DNA from: Apostichopus californicus | Taxonomy: Eukaryota; Echinodermata; Holothuroidea; Aspidochirotida; Stichopodidae | Length of the DNA stretch: 64,000 bases | Assembly (NCBI GenBank): GCA_020650975.1 | Contig: JAIPMN010000451.1 | Coordinates: 1-64,000 of the forward strand | Direction of reading: 5' to 3' | Shown here: positions 25,101 through 36,827 of the stretch, piece by piece | Layout: every line of letters starts with the position of its first letter | How positions within the stretch are numbered: position 1 is the first letter of the stretch | Translations under genes and position numbers: made by a program | The notes under the pieces: model-generated | What the model saw: the letters and a program-made list of their open reading frames with translations, nothing else | What the model was told of the DNA's origin: nothing | The model's database searches: none

Positions 25101-28100
25101 TTAAAAGAATGTTATGGTGGCTAAAGTTGATTGCTGAACAAAAATGTTGACAATTTTCTGAATCTAACTGTGAAAACCACATCCTCATAGCATTTTGTAT
25201 TGTAAAGATATGAATTTTGAAATTATGTGATATTTTGTAATGCATCTGGCAACAGCAGAATGGATGATATCATCAGGGCAGTTCAGCTGAAAATGTCTTT
25301 GTTTTTCTTTATAATATCTCAATGATTTATTCACGATCAAAAAAAAAAAATTTCTAGAAAAAGATGCATTTTGATGAAATTCTACGTAGAGAGAACTTTG
25401 ACAGTTATGCAAACATTCCAAATGAATCAGGTTTCAAGGATAAATCAACAAGAAGATTATAATAGGTTAAAAGTAAAGCTTCCAAGAAAAGCAATTGCCA
25501 AGATGACATCACCGACACCCTACTGTGCTCCAGCTTCCTGGAGTAGTTGAGGGTTTAGCCAGTCAAAAACAGTCACATTCAATCAAACATATCTCCAGTT
25601 AGGGGCATCTAGCAGTGTGGAATTCAACTAGCAGTGTGGAATAATTTCCTCTTCAATAGAAGTTTCACATTGTTTGCACCAGAATACCCTTTTAAGAATA
25701 TGCATACCATTTTGCTGAGATACACAGTAGTACTGATACTAAATATATATATAAACAGTACCAAAATGGTCAATATCTGAATTTCTTTCACACAATGGGG
25801 AAGGTTTGCTTTACTTGAAAGAATTGTACTTGAAACAACTTCACATACCCAAATTCTCCGAGACCAAAGTTAGCGAATCTAAACTGTTGCATGTATGTTA
25901 AATTAGCCAACCAGTTTGGAATCTCTGATTTAACCACCAAAAAGATGAGAAGTGGAAGAAGATCGTCCGATGACATAGCTGGACCTGCAGACAAGAAATA
26001 AAGATGATTCTCACATTACCATACCAAGCAAACTAAGAAACACCCAAAAGTAACTGGTGACCTTTATATGATGATATAAATAAAACCTCAGTACATTTCT
26101 CATCAGTTTAACTCTTTTTATAACGTTAGTTGCTAAGATATTGTTGTGCATGAATGATTTTGTTTAATTCATTTATTTGTTTTATCGCCAATTGTGTACA
26201 ATGGGAAAGGAAGTCTCCTATAAAGTCTTAAAAAGACTTAACAAGGTAGGAGACTCCCTGGGAGAAAAGAAAAGAAAAATGTACAAATATATATAATACA
26301 GTATATACGAAAGGATTAAATAAACAGTAATAATATCCTGATGATGCTGAGATGGATACATGAATAGATTATATAATACTAGTACGAGTTAATAAATTCC
26401 GTTTTCAAATGTCTGGTGAATGTGGGTTTTGAAGTTATAGACTTCAACTTTTTTGATAGATCATTCCAAATTTGTATTGCTCTGTTACGAAGACCGAATT
26501 TCCCTGTGTTACTATGGTAAAAATTACAATGAGCGTTGTCGGCTTGTCTTGTGTGATGGTTATGTAAGACTCTGTTACTACATATAAAGTCATTAAAAGT
26601 GACTGGCAGTAATCCATTCCATGCTTTGTAAGCAAAGGTAGCAACCTTGACTTTTATATTATCACCAATATTATGAAGTATTCCTCCTTAATCACCCAAC
26701 ACTGTTCCATGAGATGATTAATTTGCATATATATTTGTTTAATACTAACCTGTACTACCCAGCTGCAGTTTATCTCTATAACCTGGTTGTGTGATAGTTG
26801 CTACAGCTCTTCTCAAGCAGTGTAACTTCTCCAGAGGTGTGCTGTATTGATTCAGCATGGAGAGTTCCCTTCTGGCTCTCGGTAGGTTCACTGCAAACTC
26901 CTGCCGCACCTGAAGGTCCCTCACTTGGAGATCCGAGAGGTTTCTGGTGGTTTTGTTCAACTTTGAATCCTAATCATAAGGACGATTAGGTAAATATGTT
27001 ATGATGAAAGTATGGATAGAGGATACATAATCATAACAAAACAAAGGTATTAGGTTATGATGACAGTATGGATAGAGGATACATATTCATAAGGACACAA
27101 AGGTATTAGGTTATGATGAGAGTATGGATAGAGGATACATAATCATAACAAAACAAAGGTATTAGGTTATGATGACAGTATGGATGGAGGATACATAATC
27201 ATAAGGACACAAAGGTATTAGGTTATGATGACAGTATGGATAGAGGATACATAATCATAAGGACAAAGAGGTATAAGGTTATGATGACAGTATGAATAGA
27301 GGATACACAATCATAAGGACACAAAGATATTAGGTTATGATGACAGTATGGATAGAGGATACATAATCATAAGGACACAAAGATATTAGGTTATGATGAC
27401 AGTATGGATAGAGGATACATAATCATAAGGACACAAAGGTATTACGTTATGATGACAGTATGGATAGAGTATACATAATCATAAGGACACAAAGGTATTA
27501 TGTTATGATGACAGTATGAATAGAGGATACATAATCATAAGGACACAAAGGTATTATGTTATGATGACAGTATGAATAGAGGATACATAATCATAAGGAC
27601 ACAAAGGTATTAGGTTATGATGATGGTATGGATAGAGTATACATAATCATAAGGACACAAAGGTATTATGTTATGATGACAGTATGAATAGAGGATACAT
27701 AATCATAAGGACACAAAGGTATTAGGTTATGATGATGGTATGGATAGAGGATACATAATCATAAGGACACAAAGGTATTAGGTTATGATGACAGTATGAA
27801 TAGAGGATACATAATCATAAGGACACAAAGGTATTAGGTTATGATGATGGTATGGATAGAGTATACATAATCATAAAGACACAAAGGTATTATGTTATGA
27901 TGACAGTATGAATAGAGGATACATAATCATAAGGACACAAAGGTATTAGGTTATGATGATGGTATGGATAGAGGATACATAATCATAAGGACACAAAGGT
28001 ATTAGGTTATGATGACAGTATGGATAAAGGATACATAATCATAACAACACAAAGGTATTAGGTTATGATGATGGTATGGATAGAGGATACATAATCATAA

Positions 28101-31100
28101 GGACACAAAGGTATTATGTTATGATGACAGTATGAATAGAGGATACATAATCATAAGGACACAAAGGTATTAGGTTATGATGACAGTATGGATAGAGGAT
28201 ACATAATCATAAGGACACAAAGGTATTATGTTATGATGACAGTATGGATAGAGGATACATAATCATAAGGACACAAAGGTATTAGGTTATGATGACAGTA
28301 TGGATAAAGGATACATAATCATAACAACACAAAGGTATTAGGTTATGATGATGGTATGGATAGAGGATACATAATCATAAGGACACAAAGGTATTATGTT
28401 ATGATGACAGTATGAATAGAGGATACATAATCATAAGGACANNNNNNNNNNGTATGGATAGAGGATACATAATCATAAGGACACAAAGGTATTATGTTAT
28501 GATGACAGTATGGATAGAGGATACATAATCATAAGGACACAAAGGTATTAGGTTATGATGACAGTATGGATAGAGGATACATAATCATATCAACACAAAG
28601 ATGTTAGGTTATGATGACAGTATGGATAGAGGATACATAATCATAAGGACACAACGGTATTATGTTATGACAGTATGGATAGAGGATACACAGTTATACA
28701 CAGCTTTATGTAATCTACCAGAAAACATCAAATTGATAATTTATCAGAAAACATCAAATTGAAAACACTAAATCATCTCTGAATGAATGGGTAACTGTTA
28801 GCATCACAATCACATTTCTACCCACAAATTAATTTTAAGTTTTGGCCTTGGATTGAAATTAGGATATCAAATCATTCCTGAACTGTCATGGTACTTATTC
28901 TACAATTGCATCAAGGATAATTATTTTATGTAGTTTAGGTAATGCCTTCCTACAGTTGCAATATCTGTCGTATTTACCTACTGAAGGAAAAACCTGCCAA
29001 GAAAATGTTAGAATATGATACAAAATTTTTAATCATTCTCCAAATTGACTGAACACCCAAGACAAACACACTTTAGAGTAGCCTTAGTCAATCTTAAAGT
29101 AAGACATGCATTACAACATCCATTTTATGTAAGATCACAATTAATATTTAATGTTAATACAAATAGAGAAAAAAGGGAGGGGGTGGTGCAGGAGGGAATG
29201 GGAAGAGGGATGTGGTATACTGTACCTCACTGGCCATTAGTTGAATTAGCTGTTTTAGAACTTTAGAAGAAACTTCATTCATCACGTATGTTTCCATGGC
29301 AACCTTTAAGTTTTCCATATGGCCTTTATTTTGTCTCACCAACTTCCTCTGTAGAAATAAACAAACACGATTAATGAAAACAAATAGGTATGTTTAATAC
29401 GAACAGAGTGCACAGAAAATAACAGCATTGTAAAGCAAAAGTGAAAGTAATGGATTGATTTTTAATGGATGAATTGATTGCACTTGACCCTAACTTGAAA
29501 GGTCTTTAGCATCATTCGAAATGAAACCATAGGCTGATACAAAACAAAATTAGGAAACAACTAATATATATGCAAAGCTCATAGACAAATGTGTCCTGTC
29601 ACTAGTATTCCATGGACGAAGAATCTTTTGCCATTATACCACCATGGCATGATAGCATCTTTCAAACTCATAAAGGCAACAAACTAACACAACACTGTGT
29701 AAAAACATTTCCTCAAAGGTGAAAACATTCTTTACCTTCCTATCATATTTTCTAAAGTAAACAAAAATCTTAACATTCTTGTCCTGTTTTCATGTGAAAC
29801 CAAAGTGTCTTTTTTCAGATGATCATTAAAAAACAAATCAGGTCGCAACCCTCCCTTTACTAACCAACGTGATCCCGAGTGCTTCAATAATGCACAATTA
29901 GAGTAATTCTTACTTACCAGTACACTATCCTTCAACGCAATTTGCATCGTCCGGGTGAAGAGGTCAGAGTTAGCGTCAATAATCGTTCGTGTTGACTGAA
30001 ACTGCTCATGAGAGTCTAGAAATGCTTGAATCTTGTCATCAACCTGCTGCTGGGAGGATTTACTATCTGTTAAATAAAAAAAAACCATGACATGATTTCA
30101 ATTTAATATCATTTATTCATTCTTATGCAAGCTAAATGATAACATCTTTTGTAACAAGATAAACAAATGGGTATTTTTGTCATCCAAAAATAACTGAATT
30201 TTGTATGAAAAAGAAATGTTTGTACATACAAGTGACAGGCACATATTGAGTTTGGAATGAAGCAATTGGTAAAAATGCAATCTATTTATAATGTTTTTGA
30301 AGCGCTTGGGCCGTAGAGTACACATGTCTAGAGTGTGAATCTATTTTTCATATTATGTATTTAAATACTAAACTAAGGGACTTGGTCTTTCAAGTAGTGG
30401 TACTCTACTACAACACCACAGTGAAGGCTTCTGTCACAGAAAAGTTTACGTCATTAACAAACGAACAAACATAACTCACGTTTATGTCCCCAGAGAAACT
30501 CAGTACAGTCATCAACAGTCTCAAGGCACGTCTGAACTGGATCTTCAACAATATCTGTGAAGTCAACAGGAAGAATGAGGTTAGTGTATAAAGAAGTAGC
30601 GATGACTTGTGTAGACAGCAGGGAAATTAGGTTAGTGGCACCTCAGAACGGTGTAGGTGTTAGTGGGAAAATTAGGTTAGTGGCACCTCATGTATGGGAT
30701 GGATGTTACAGCAGGAAAATGAGTTCAGTGATACCTCATTTATTGATGTTACAGCAGGAAAATTAGTGATATCTCATGTATGTATTTTACAGCTTTTATA
30801 TGTTTAGATGTTAAAGCAAGAAAATTAGGTTAGTGTTACCTCGTGTATGGATGTTACAGCAAGAAAATTAGGTTAGTGTTACCTCGTGTATGGATGTTAC
30901 AGCAAGAAAATTAGGTTATTGTTACCTCATGTATGGATGTTACAGCAAGAAAATGAGTTTAGTGATACAGCATGTATTGATGTTACAGCAGGAAAATTAG
31001 TGATATCTCATGTATGTATTTTACAGCTTCTATATGTTTAGATGTTACAGCAAGAAAATTAGGTTATTGTTACCTCATGTATGGATGTTACAGCAGGAAA

Positions 31101-34100
31101 ATTAGGTTAGTGGTGCCTCATGCGTAGATGTTACAGCAGGTAAATAGAACAGTGTAATGGCTTCCATGGGAAATATAAATCACAAAGAGACTTAGAACAT
31201 TGGTTTTATCAACTGTGTCATAATTTGAGAAACATGACCAACTACTAAACAAGTAATCTTGAAAATATACACAATGAAAGATGAAAATTGAACATAAAAG
31301 AAATATTTATGATAACGTCTGTCAAGTTTCAACATGTTAGACAAAAACTCTATATTGCACTTATTCATATATTTCATATTCAAGAAACAGTGCATTTGAA
31401 ATCATACCTGTGCCGCCCTCCAAAAGTCTATCAATGCAAGCCACTTTAAAACTTTCATCGCTGTCATTGTAAAATGTTTCATCAAATAAGACATGGACCT
31501 GTGTGAAGGAAAGCACCAAGTTACTAAAACCATCATTTTATTCAATTTTAGGTAAGAAGAAATAAAAAGCAGAGAAAAATTAAACCATTTCCTCGAGAGA
31601 TATCACAGCGATGTGTACCTGTGAAGGGTTTTAAATCAGTTTGTATCAGCACAGGTCACTTAAACATAATTTTTGTTGGCAATCTGATCAGACATTTTGC
31701 TCAGTATTTTAATATTCAATATTGATATTTTTAGTATACTTTATTTTATATTTCTTTCATATTTGACCTCTTACTAATCACTGTAATTATATGTTTCCTT
31801 TATGTACTTCTTATCCTATTTATAAATTTATATTTATACTGGAAAAAATAAATTGAAAATGAAAAAATGAACATTTGTACTAGATTGAACAGGTCTGACA
31901 CATCACAATCGGTAGATGAGTTGCAAATTTAACTTGTTTTGTAACTTCCAAGTTGTTATCAGTTACCTCTAATCTAAAACACAATCCGTTGAATAACATT
32001 AATATTAAAAGTTATAATTCAACAGAAGGCTATAAGAATCCAACACTCAAACGATCTTTTTAAAGTAACAGGATATTTATTTTAAAGGAAAGATTTAGAA
32101 CCCAAACCTCAATAAGGTGCTTTACAGTCTTGCAGAATTTACATCAAACATGAGATGTATTAAAGTCATGCAGTATTTACATAAAACAGAAGACCTACAA
32201 TTCTCTCTGTATCGAAGCCTTTCCTGGTAGCTAGACCATCAGCAGTAATCTGTAACTCCTAGAAACACAACAGCCAGAAACAAAAAATATATTTCAAACT
32301 GTGTATAACGATAGATATCGTAACTAATTATTAAATGCATTTTAATGATGTAAGTATCACACTGCTGTTCTGTTGTGTATAGTAATTGTCAAATTGACAT
32401 AGCATTGTTTTAAACATACAGAGTTGCATATTACAGTTATGTTTGAACACTATTTTCAGTGCTTCTATTAACATAACAGTAGCCCCTCAGAAAGTATTTC
32501 TCTATATAAAGACATCAATTTGACATTTCTCAACTGCTTGTACAGTACCTTTGGTGAACTACGGCACAGTAATTAGCATAAGGATTGCTAGAAAGTAAAA
32601 GTCCATTTTTACAAGCAATATATTAAATAAACATTTTGGTGTATTCATCCCTGTTGACTTTCAGCTCAATTTTGGGTTGATGTGTTCTACAGAAGTGTTG
32701 GTTGCTCAGAATGTCACTAGATAAATTCACACACATCTCTTCAATCAATCAAAAGTACTTTTAAGCTATGAAATTTGGAAACCAAAAGTGGCTTATATGT
32801 GTATTCATGTCAGCAGTTTATTGCTACAGGTATTACCTAATTGCATTCTGTATTTGAATCAGTCCACAACAAAAAGACATTGCTACGAGCTACTAATTTG
32901 TCTGCTGTTATGCATGGTTAGCTTAATTAGTTTAACAGCCATAGAATTGTAAGCAATCTGTTGAGGAACAATATCATATACAACACAAAGTACCAAACAG
33001 TACTGTTTTGTATGCAACCTACATGTATATTATTACTGTGTGAATATAGTGGAACTATTCTTGGTATAATATATAGTAAGGCAAAATATCCTCTACTCTC
33101 GTTCTTGCTCTAAACAAGATAGTGATCTGTCACCATGTCAGACTAAATGATCATAATAACTCAATAGTTGGCAGGAACCAAACATCTATGTTAGATTTGG
33201 TGGGATGAGTGTAAATTTTAAAATGGCTTGTTAAAAGGCTGATCATTTTTAACATGTTTGTGACCAGTTGAGTGGTACAAATCAAGGAAAAATAACGAAA
33301 AATACCTTTCCGTTCAGTGTCGTAAATACACCAGCATGTTCTTCATCGGCTTGCAAGATGTGATTTTCAAAGTCTTTTTGAGTGAGTGAATGACGGACAA
33401 ACACGCCTGTTCTTGGAACACAAATCTGAAGAGAATAAAAAGAAATTTGTGACAAAAAAATTTGGGCAGCGGGGGGGGGGGCAATATTTTGAGAGTGGGG
33501 ACTTTCGCCCCATGCAACCTCCTCTGGTTTTCGCCACTGGTGGAGGCCTAGTATCAAAGCAAGCCGCCCAGCCCCCTTGCGCAAGTCACTGGTATCCACT
33601 ATGAAAAGAGTTGGCTGTAAATTCTTTTTAATTACGCTCTTTATCAATGTAATATTACTGGTAGTAATATTTGTCTTATCACTATTATAGGCCTAGTAAT
33701 AGTTTCGGTCTTGCGGGGCCTACTAATAGTTTCGGTCTCGCGGACCTTTGGCCTCGCGGACCTTGGACTCGAAGACCTTCGGTGTTGCTGACCTTTTTTA
33801 ATTTCGGTCTCACGGACCTTCGGTCTCGAGGACCTTCGGTCTCGTGGCCTGTAACCATACCAACATCATAACAACTGTCTCATTACATTTCATGTGATGA
33901 CATAATATTGATAAGTTGCATGTCACCATCCAAGGGACAAACTTATAAAATTTTCAGGTGCATGGGTGTAGGTGTGTGGGCATGGATACCACGCTTTTCA
34001 AAAACTGACTTTCCTGGACTTATTCCAGACTAAAACACATCATTTTCTTTACTATGAAGCCTACACAGTACACACTAATAGTGACCTAATGTTAGGCTAC

Positions 34101-34725
34101 CTATAGTGACTCTTGTGAAAAGTATAATAAGCCCTTTGATTAAATTTTGGTAAGGGGGACAGCAAAAGAGCCATGAATCTGTTCACCAGTTTGATTTACA
34201 CCATTAACTTTATCTCACACTTCTTAAAATCCTTGCTTTCTTAAGTCATATCATATATAAGAAGTGTTCAAGTGAGGAAATTTCCTGGCTTTTCGAGATT
34301 TAACTTCAAAATTCAAGTACTTTCAAGACCAAGGAATGAGGTTTCTCATTTTTCCTAGTTTTTCCAGAATCATGTGTGTGTGTGTGGGGGGGGGGTGTAG
34401 GGGGAGGGTAGTTTACTTGGATGTTCAGTGATCAATGAATTGGAGAGAGGCAGAGGTTCCATCTAAAGATATAAATTTATAAGCTTTTCAACTAAAAAAC
34501 ACAAAGGGATGGCAGTGGAGGCAAGTAGCGAAAAAATTAAAGGTTGGGAGGAATGTTGGAGGGATGGAGAAGGGGGGGGGGGGAGGTATCAATCTTTATA
34601 CTGATATAGATATTGCTTACCATACATCTGTTGGTTGTTGCTTTTTCATAGATCTGCTTGTGTTTATTCTGAAGAGTTGTAAAGAACCTATTTTCAACGA
34701 TGTCTTCGTCATATGAGGTAGTCAT
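13144..34725 (-). CDS. ANKRD27: ANKRD27 / VARP, VPS9-domain ankyrin protein, 24 coding exons
   Basis: Exons, 5' to 3': 34725-34621, 33425-33306, 32258-32199, 31498-31408, 30554-30480, 30066-29918, 29348-29226, 26969-26750, 25984-25849, 24769-24577, 23558-23428, 22986-22904, 22429-22323, 22106-22014, 21368-21260, 21093-20945, 20548-20426, 19958-19785, 18602-18399, 17991-17872, 16657-16496, 15712-15499, 13691-13624, 13368-13144. All junctions have GT-AG and matching phase; the total is 1,077 aa (human about 1,050). The start [14 protein letters not shown] aligns with human MALYDEDLLKNPF, and an in-frame stop precedes it. VARP is an endosomal effector and GEF of the Rab21/Rab32/38 pathways that binds VAMP7 and retromer (VPS29). 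Visible parts: N-terminal region 1-200, VPS9 domain about 220-370, Zn-fingernail 453-462, ankyrin block about 470-640, Ser-rich linker, Zn-fingernail 733-742, second ankyrin block about 755-910, acidic Ser/Thr-rich tail. The acceptor of exon 23 could alternatively be at 13709, adding six residues. Many introns hold minisatellites. Confidence 0.96.
13786..13897. repeat. Short tandem repeat, 3 units of ~38-40 bp
   Basis: Three units built on aaatctgaatatgcatagaa, followed by cc(t)cctgttta/ttcat, in ANKRD27 intron 22. Confidence 0.9.
14962..15452. repeat. Minisatellite, 27-28-bp unit
   Basis: About 17-18 units of taatttgtttcgtagccaat followed by ctctaaa, with variants gtagcc/tacccc and taa/tga, in ANKRD27 intron 22. 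Open frames across it (QSLNDLFHT-type peptides) are products of the repeat, not genes. Confidence 0.95.
15825..16146. repeat. Dispersed repeat B, copy 1
   Basis: About 322 bases starting tgaaaaagttaactttctg and ending ttttcacaccctttaaat. They match 61421-61747 almost end to end with roughly 10% differences. It lies in ANKRD27 intron 21. No coding frame is evident. The family is unknown; it is probably part of a DNA transposon. Confidence 0.85.
16759..16851. repeat. Inverted repeat, 23-bp arms, 47-bp loop
   Basis: The arms at 16759-16781 and 16829-16851 are complementary with two mismatches. Each arm contains the near-palindrome CATACTGtCAGTATG. It lies in ANKRD27 intron 20 and may be a small MITE or a cruciform-forming site. 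Confidence 0.75.
16935..17740. repeat. Minisatellite, ~80-bp unit of CAC/ACT-rich sequence
   Basis: Ten or so units around accactatcactaacactat and ccctaccacagacactatca, with a pronounced strand bias (almost no G on the plus strand). The minus-strand reading gives long Val/Ile-only frames, which are artefacts. It lies in ANKRD27 intron 20. Confidence 0.93.
18938..19345. repeat. Minisatellite, ~39-bp unit
   Basis: About ten units of aaaccaagatatgtatcata followed by gagtaccatgtctacctgt, in ANKRD27 intron 18. Confidence 0.95.
19785..19958 (-). CDS. ANKRD27: ANKRD27 exon 18: second Zn-fingernail
   Basis: Begins [20 protein letters not shown] (human REVEKLLRAVADGDLEMVRYLL). It passes through an acidic stretch ([11 protein letters not shown]) and ends with [10 protein letters not shown] at residues 733-742, the second VPS29-binding Zn-fingernail (human CHPLCQCPKC). 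Both fingernails are intact, which in vertebrates is needed for strong retromer recruitment. Confidence 0.95.
21393..21622. repeat. Local duplication, ~100 bp twice, offset 133 bp
   Basis: The block from gggtacattaaaccgagagg to ttctagaacacaatcaaa is repeated from about 21531 with several differences. It lies in ANKRD27 intron 14. Confidence 0.85.
21694..21875. repeat. Dispersed repeat C, copy 1
   Basis: Runs from tcaatcaaacatatctccag through cttcaatagaagtttcacat to gagatacacaatagtac. A second diverged copy lies at about 25578-25755. The two copies are in introns 14 and 9 of the same gene. Confidence 0.85.
23428..23558 (-). CDS. ANKRD27: ANKRD27 exon 11: first Zn-fingernail
   Basis: Residues 453-462 read [10 protein letters not shown], matching the CHPLCxCxxC motif of VARP that folds around one zinc with four cysteines and inserts His-Pro-Leu into a pocket of VPS29. 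Human VARP has CHPLCFCDDC at the equivalent place, just before the first ankyrin block. The exon begins with a TGT codon straight after ttttcacag and ends in phase 2. Confidence 0.95.
24577..29348 (-). CDS. ANKRD27: ANKRD27 exons 7-10: VPS9 domain
   Basis: Exons 29348-29226, 26969-26750, 25984-25849 and 24769-24577 encode residues 201-424. The signature [20 protein letters not shown] followed by [13 protein letters not shown] is the core of the VPS9 fold. It includes the Asp and Tyr of the (S/A)DDLLP...LxY pattern used by Rab5-family exchange factors to dislodge nucleotide. The segment after it ([13 protein letters not shown]) closes the fold as in human VARP. Preservation of these residues suggests a live GEF domain; activity is inferred. 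Confidence 0.93.
25578..25755. repeat. Dispersed repeat C, copy 2
   Basis: Diverged copy of 21694-21875 in the same orientation, in ANKRD27 intron 9. It differs by a short insertion and duplication of agcagtgtggaat near its start. Confidence 0.85.
26160..26645 (-). mobile_element. LINE 3' fragment (reverse-transcriptase C-terminus plus tail)
   Basis: The minus strand at about 26645-26395 reads [20 protein letters not shown] and later [20 protein letters not shown] and [10 protein letters not shown]. This is the familiar C-terminal end of CR1/L2/Jockey-type LINE reverse-transcriptase ORFs (…R..IWN.L...L......F...LK..L/FI). It is followed by an untranslated tail with tttatcgccaattgtgtaca on the plus strand. 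It is a 5'-truncated copy in ANKRD27 intron 8. Confidence 0.75.
26985..28690. repeat. Minisatellite, 56-bp unit, ~30 copies, with assembly gap
   Basis: The unit is aggttatgatgacagtatgg, then atagaggatacataatcata, then aggacacaaaggtatt. The array fills most of ANKRD27 intron 7. Units alternate between subtypes (tatggat/tatgaat, gacag/gatgg), which suggests higher-order duplication of pairs. Ten N at 28442-28451 mark a gap inside the array, so the true length is unknown. The first unit touches the splice acceptor of exon 8. Confidence 0.97.
30585..31140. repeat. Minisatellite, ~41-bp unit
   Basis: About a dozen units around gatgttacagcaagaaaatt and aggttagtgttacctcatgt, in ANKRD27 intron 4. 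The more diverged units at both ends suggest growth from the centre. Confidence 0.9.
33695..33850. repeat. Short degenerate tandem repeat, ~16-18-bp unit
   Basis: Repeats of ttcggtctcgcggacc and variants, GC-rich against an AT-rich background, in ANKRD27 intron 1. Confidence 0.85.
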
Positions 34726-34767
34726 TGTTGTGGTCTCAGTGCTCCTTTAGCAAGTCAATAGTCAACA
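34726..34767 (-). other. ANKRD27: ANKRD27 5' untranslated part of first coding exon
   Basis: A good acceptor (taaatccctcag) ends just before 34767. The 42 bases from there to the ATG contain an in-frame TAA. This exon is therefore probably not the first of the transcript, and translation starts at 34725. Confidence 0.6.
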
Positions 34768-35251
34768 CTGAGGGATTTAAAGAGAAGGCATTAAAATGAA
34801 CCACTTGGTCATGATTCAGTATTGGCCTCTAATTTAAACATGCAAAGATTGCTAAAAGTGTACAAAAGTACTTTCTGTGATGATTGGATCTTTCAAATTA
34901 ATCCCAGTCATCGAGGAGTGTTCAGTTAGACAAATACATGACTCACTGAGGATGAAAAGACGAAAGTGAATGCTTGCTGAAGTCTGAATATCATGGGTGA
35001 CCATTAATGTACTTCCTAGCACATTTGGGGACAATACTGAAGACCTGGATGATTCCAAATGTGGAATGCTATGGAACAACTTGAAGGCCTTTAGAGCCTA
35101 GTAGTAGTACTGTCAGTTTTCAAAACTTCAGTGGGATGATTTATTGTTTGACCTTTTAAGAGAATAGTATGTAAGTCAACATCATTCCATGGAGTAACAT
35201 ATCAGCCATACAAAACTAAATCAATCCTTTGGTCATAAGGGAAAACATGAG

Positions 35252-35632
35252 GGCATTGAGGTTAAGTGCTTAAGGCAGTGGACTTGTGATCTAAGGATTA
35301 CAGGTTTGAGTCCTGGCCAGATCATTGCATTGTGTCATTGGGCAAGGCCCTTTATCTCCATTGCCTCTTGTCACCCAGGTGTATAAATGGGGACTTGCGA
35401 GATAACTTGTAAATATAGTTGCGTGCGCCGGTGTGTGGCTGCACCCTATGGGAAGTCCCCCCGGGGGACACATGGTTGTGGTGCACGTGGTGCCCCAGGA
35501 GAGATTGATTGAATTGTGCACACTTTGGTGTGTAGGTGTGACAAGTTACCAATGACCAGGGTTAAGTTGTAAAGTGGTGTGAGAGGGCCTTGGCCCTGAA
35601 CAAGACTGTAAACCTATAATAAAAAATAATAA
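35252..35632 (+). mobile_element. tRNA-derived SINE
   Basis: Begins with a tRNA-like head: ggttaagtgcttaaggcagt (A box) and ggtttgagtcc at 35303-35313 (B box). The body contains tcattgggcaaggcccttta and gtcacccaggtgtataaatg, phrases common to conserved-core metazoan SINEs (from memory, Nin-DC-like). It ends in an aataataata tail. A diverged 3' relative appears around 55530-55600. The element lies between ANKRD27 and its divergent neighbour. Confidence 0.85.
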
Positions 35633-35979
35633 TACCTGCCAAAAATTCTAAAGAACTTATCCTGGGTTAACAGGTATACCACATTAATTCAAGGATATTC
35701 ATAACAAGTTTAATTCCAGCTTATTAGTTAGGTAACTACATAACAGTAATTAAACATGCATGCAATACTTTGAACCAGACACATCTACAATTGCTGTTTG
35801 AATAGCACATACTGGCATGCAGCCTCTTGTAGTTGCAGTCACTGCTCCAATTTTTTTAGTTCTTGATAATGAAAACTTGATGAATGTAGTATTCAACCAG
35901 CACTGACTGGGCTAGGCCTTCATAAATACAATCAAGTTTAACCATGACTCAGAAGGTTTTAGGTCTAGTCTAGTCCCCT

Positions 35980-36250
35980 GATCTTCAATCTTTCTTGCTT
36001 GGTGACCTCAATCTTCACCTTCGACATATTGGTGACCCAACGGCAGATGTTGTGGTCTGGGAAAGGGGTAAAATTTTACCCCTTTTCAAAAAGAGGTACC
36101 CCTCCCTTTTGAGATACTTTTATACCAATAAGGGTGCTTAGTAGAAAGATGGCGTTTATATAATTGGTATCACTGTAATTCCTATTTTCTCCCAATATTT
36201 TGATGACCGCCCAAAATGTTTTGGCGACCCCCACTTAATATCAGTTTAGG
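35980..36250. other. Repeat-like intergenic block, unidentified
   Basis: Contains ggggtaaaattttacccctt, a 16-bp perfect palindrome with flanks. Paired phrases (ggtgacctca, ggtgacccaac, ggcgacccccactt) suggest an old repeat. No gene was seen. Confidence 0.3.
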
Positions 36251-36827
36251 GGTCTTGTCTACTACTATTCTGATACTAGCCTACCACTGTACCAGAATTC
36301 TTGAACTGCAAGTCATTAATTGAGATTGGAGGACTAACAAATTCTATAGCCTATACATAGTGGTTGGTTAGCACTGGACTCATATGCAGTAGGCTTCCAC
36401 TTGACACTCCCTCCTCACCCTTCAAGCAACCTGATCCCTTGACACTCTTTTGACTTTTGTATCTTATTTTGCCCATTGGGAGCTGATGAATTGTTCGCGT
36501 CTACTGCATTGCAACTTTGTATAACAGCATATATTGACTGACTAAGTCAAACTAAACGTTAGGCGTAAGGCTAGCCCAAACTTGAACTAGGCCTAAGTGA
36601 TACTGGTACGGTGCTGACTGAACATAGGCTAGATCTAATACTTTACTTAGCGTTTGTTCGTGTTAAGGCTAATCACAGGCTTACTTTATCAACGATTCCT
36701 CAAAACACTTATGAAAGTCGATTGGAATAAACGTCCGGATGTCACATTACTAAGCCCATAGCGCTAAAACACATTGTCACACAGTCGTTGTAGCAGAAAT
36801 CCTATTAGCCTTACATGCAGAACTCAC

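Noticed and set aside
26985-28690. CRISPR-like array
   Set aside because: Units are contiguous 56-bp tandem repeats without unique spacers, in a eukaryotic intron.
33282-33647. Whole 121-codon minus-strand frame as one exon
   Set aside because: Only 33306-33425 is conserved VARP sequence; the upstream part is intron read through the acceptor.
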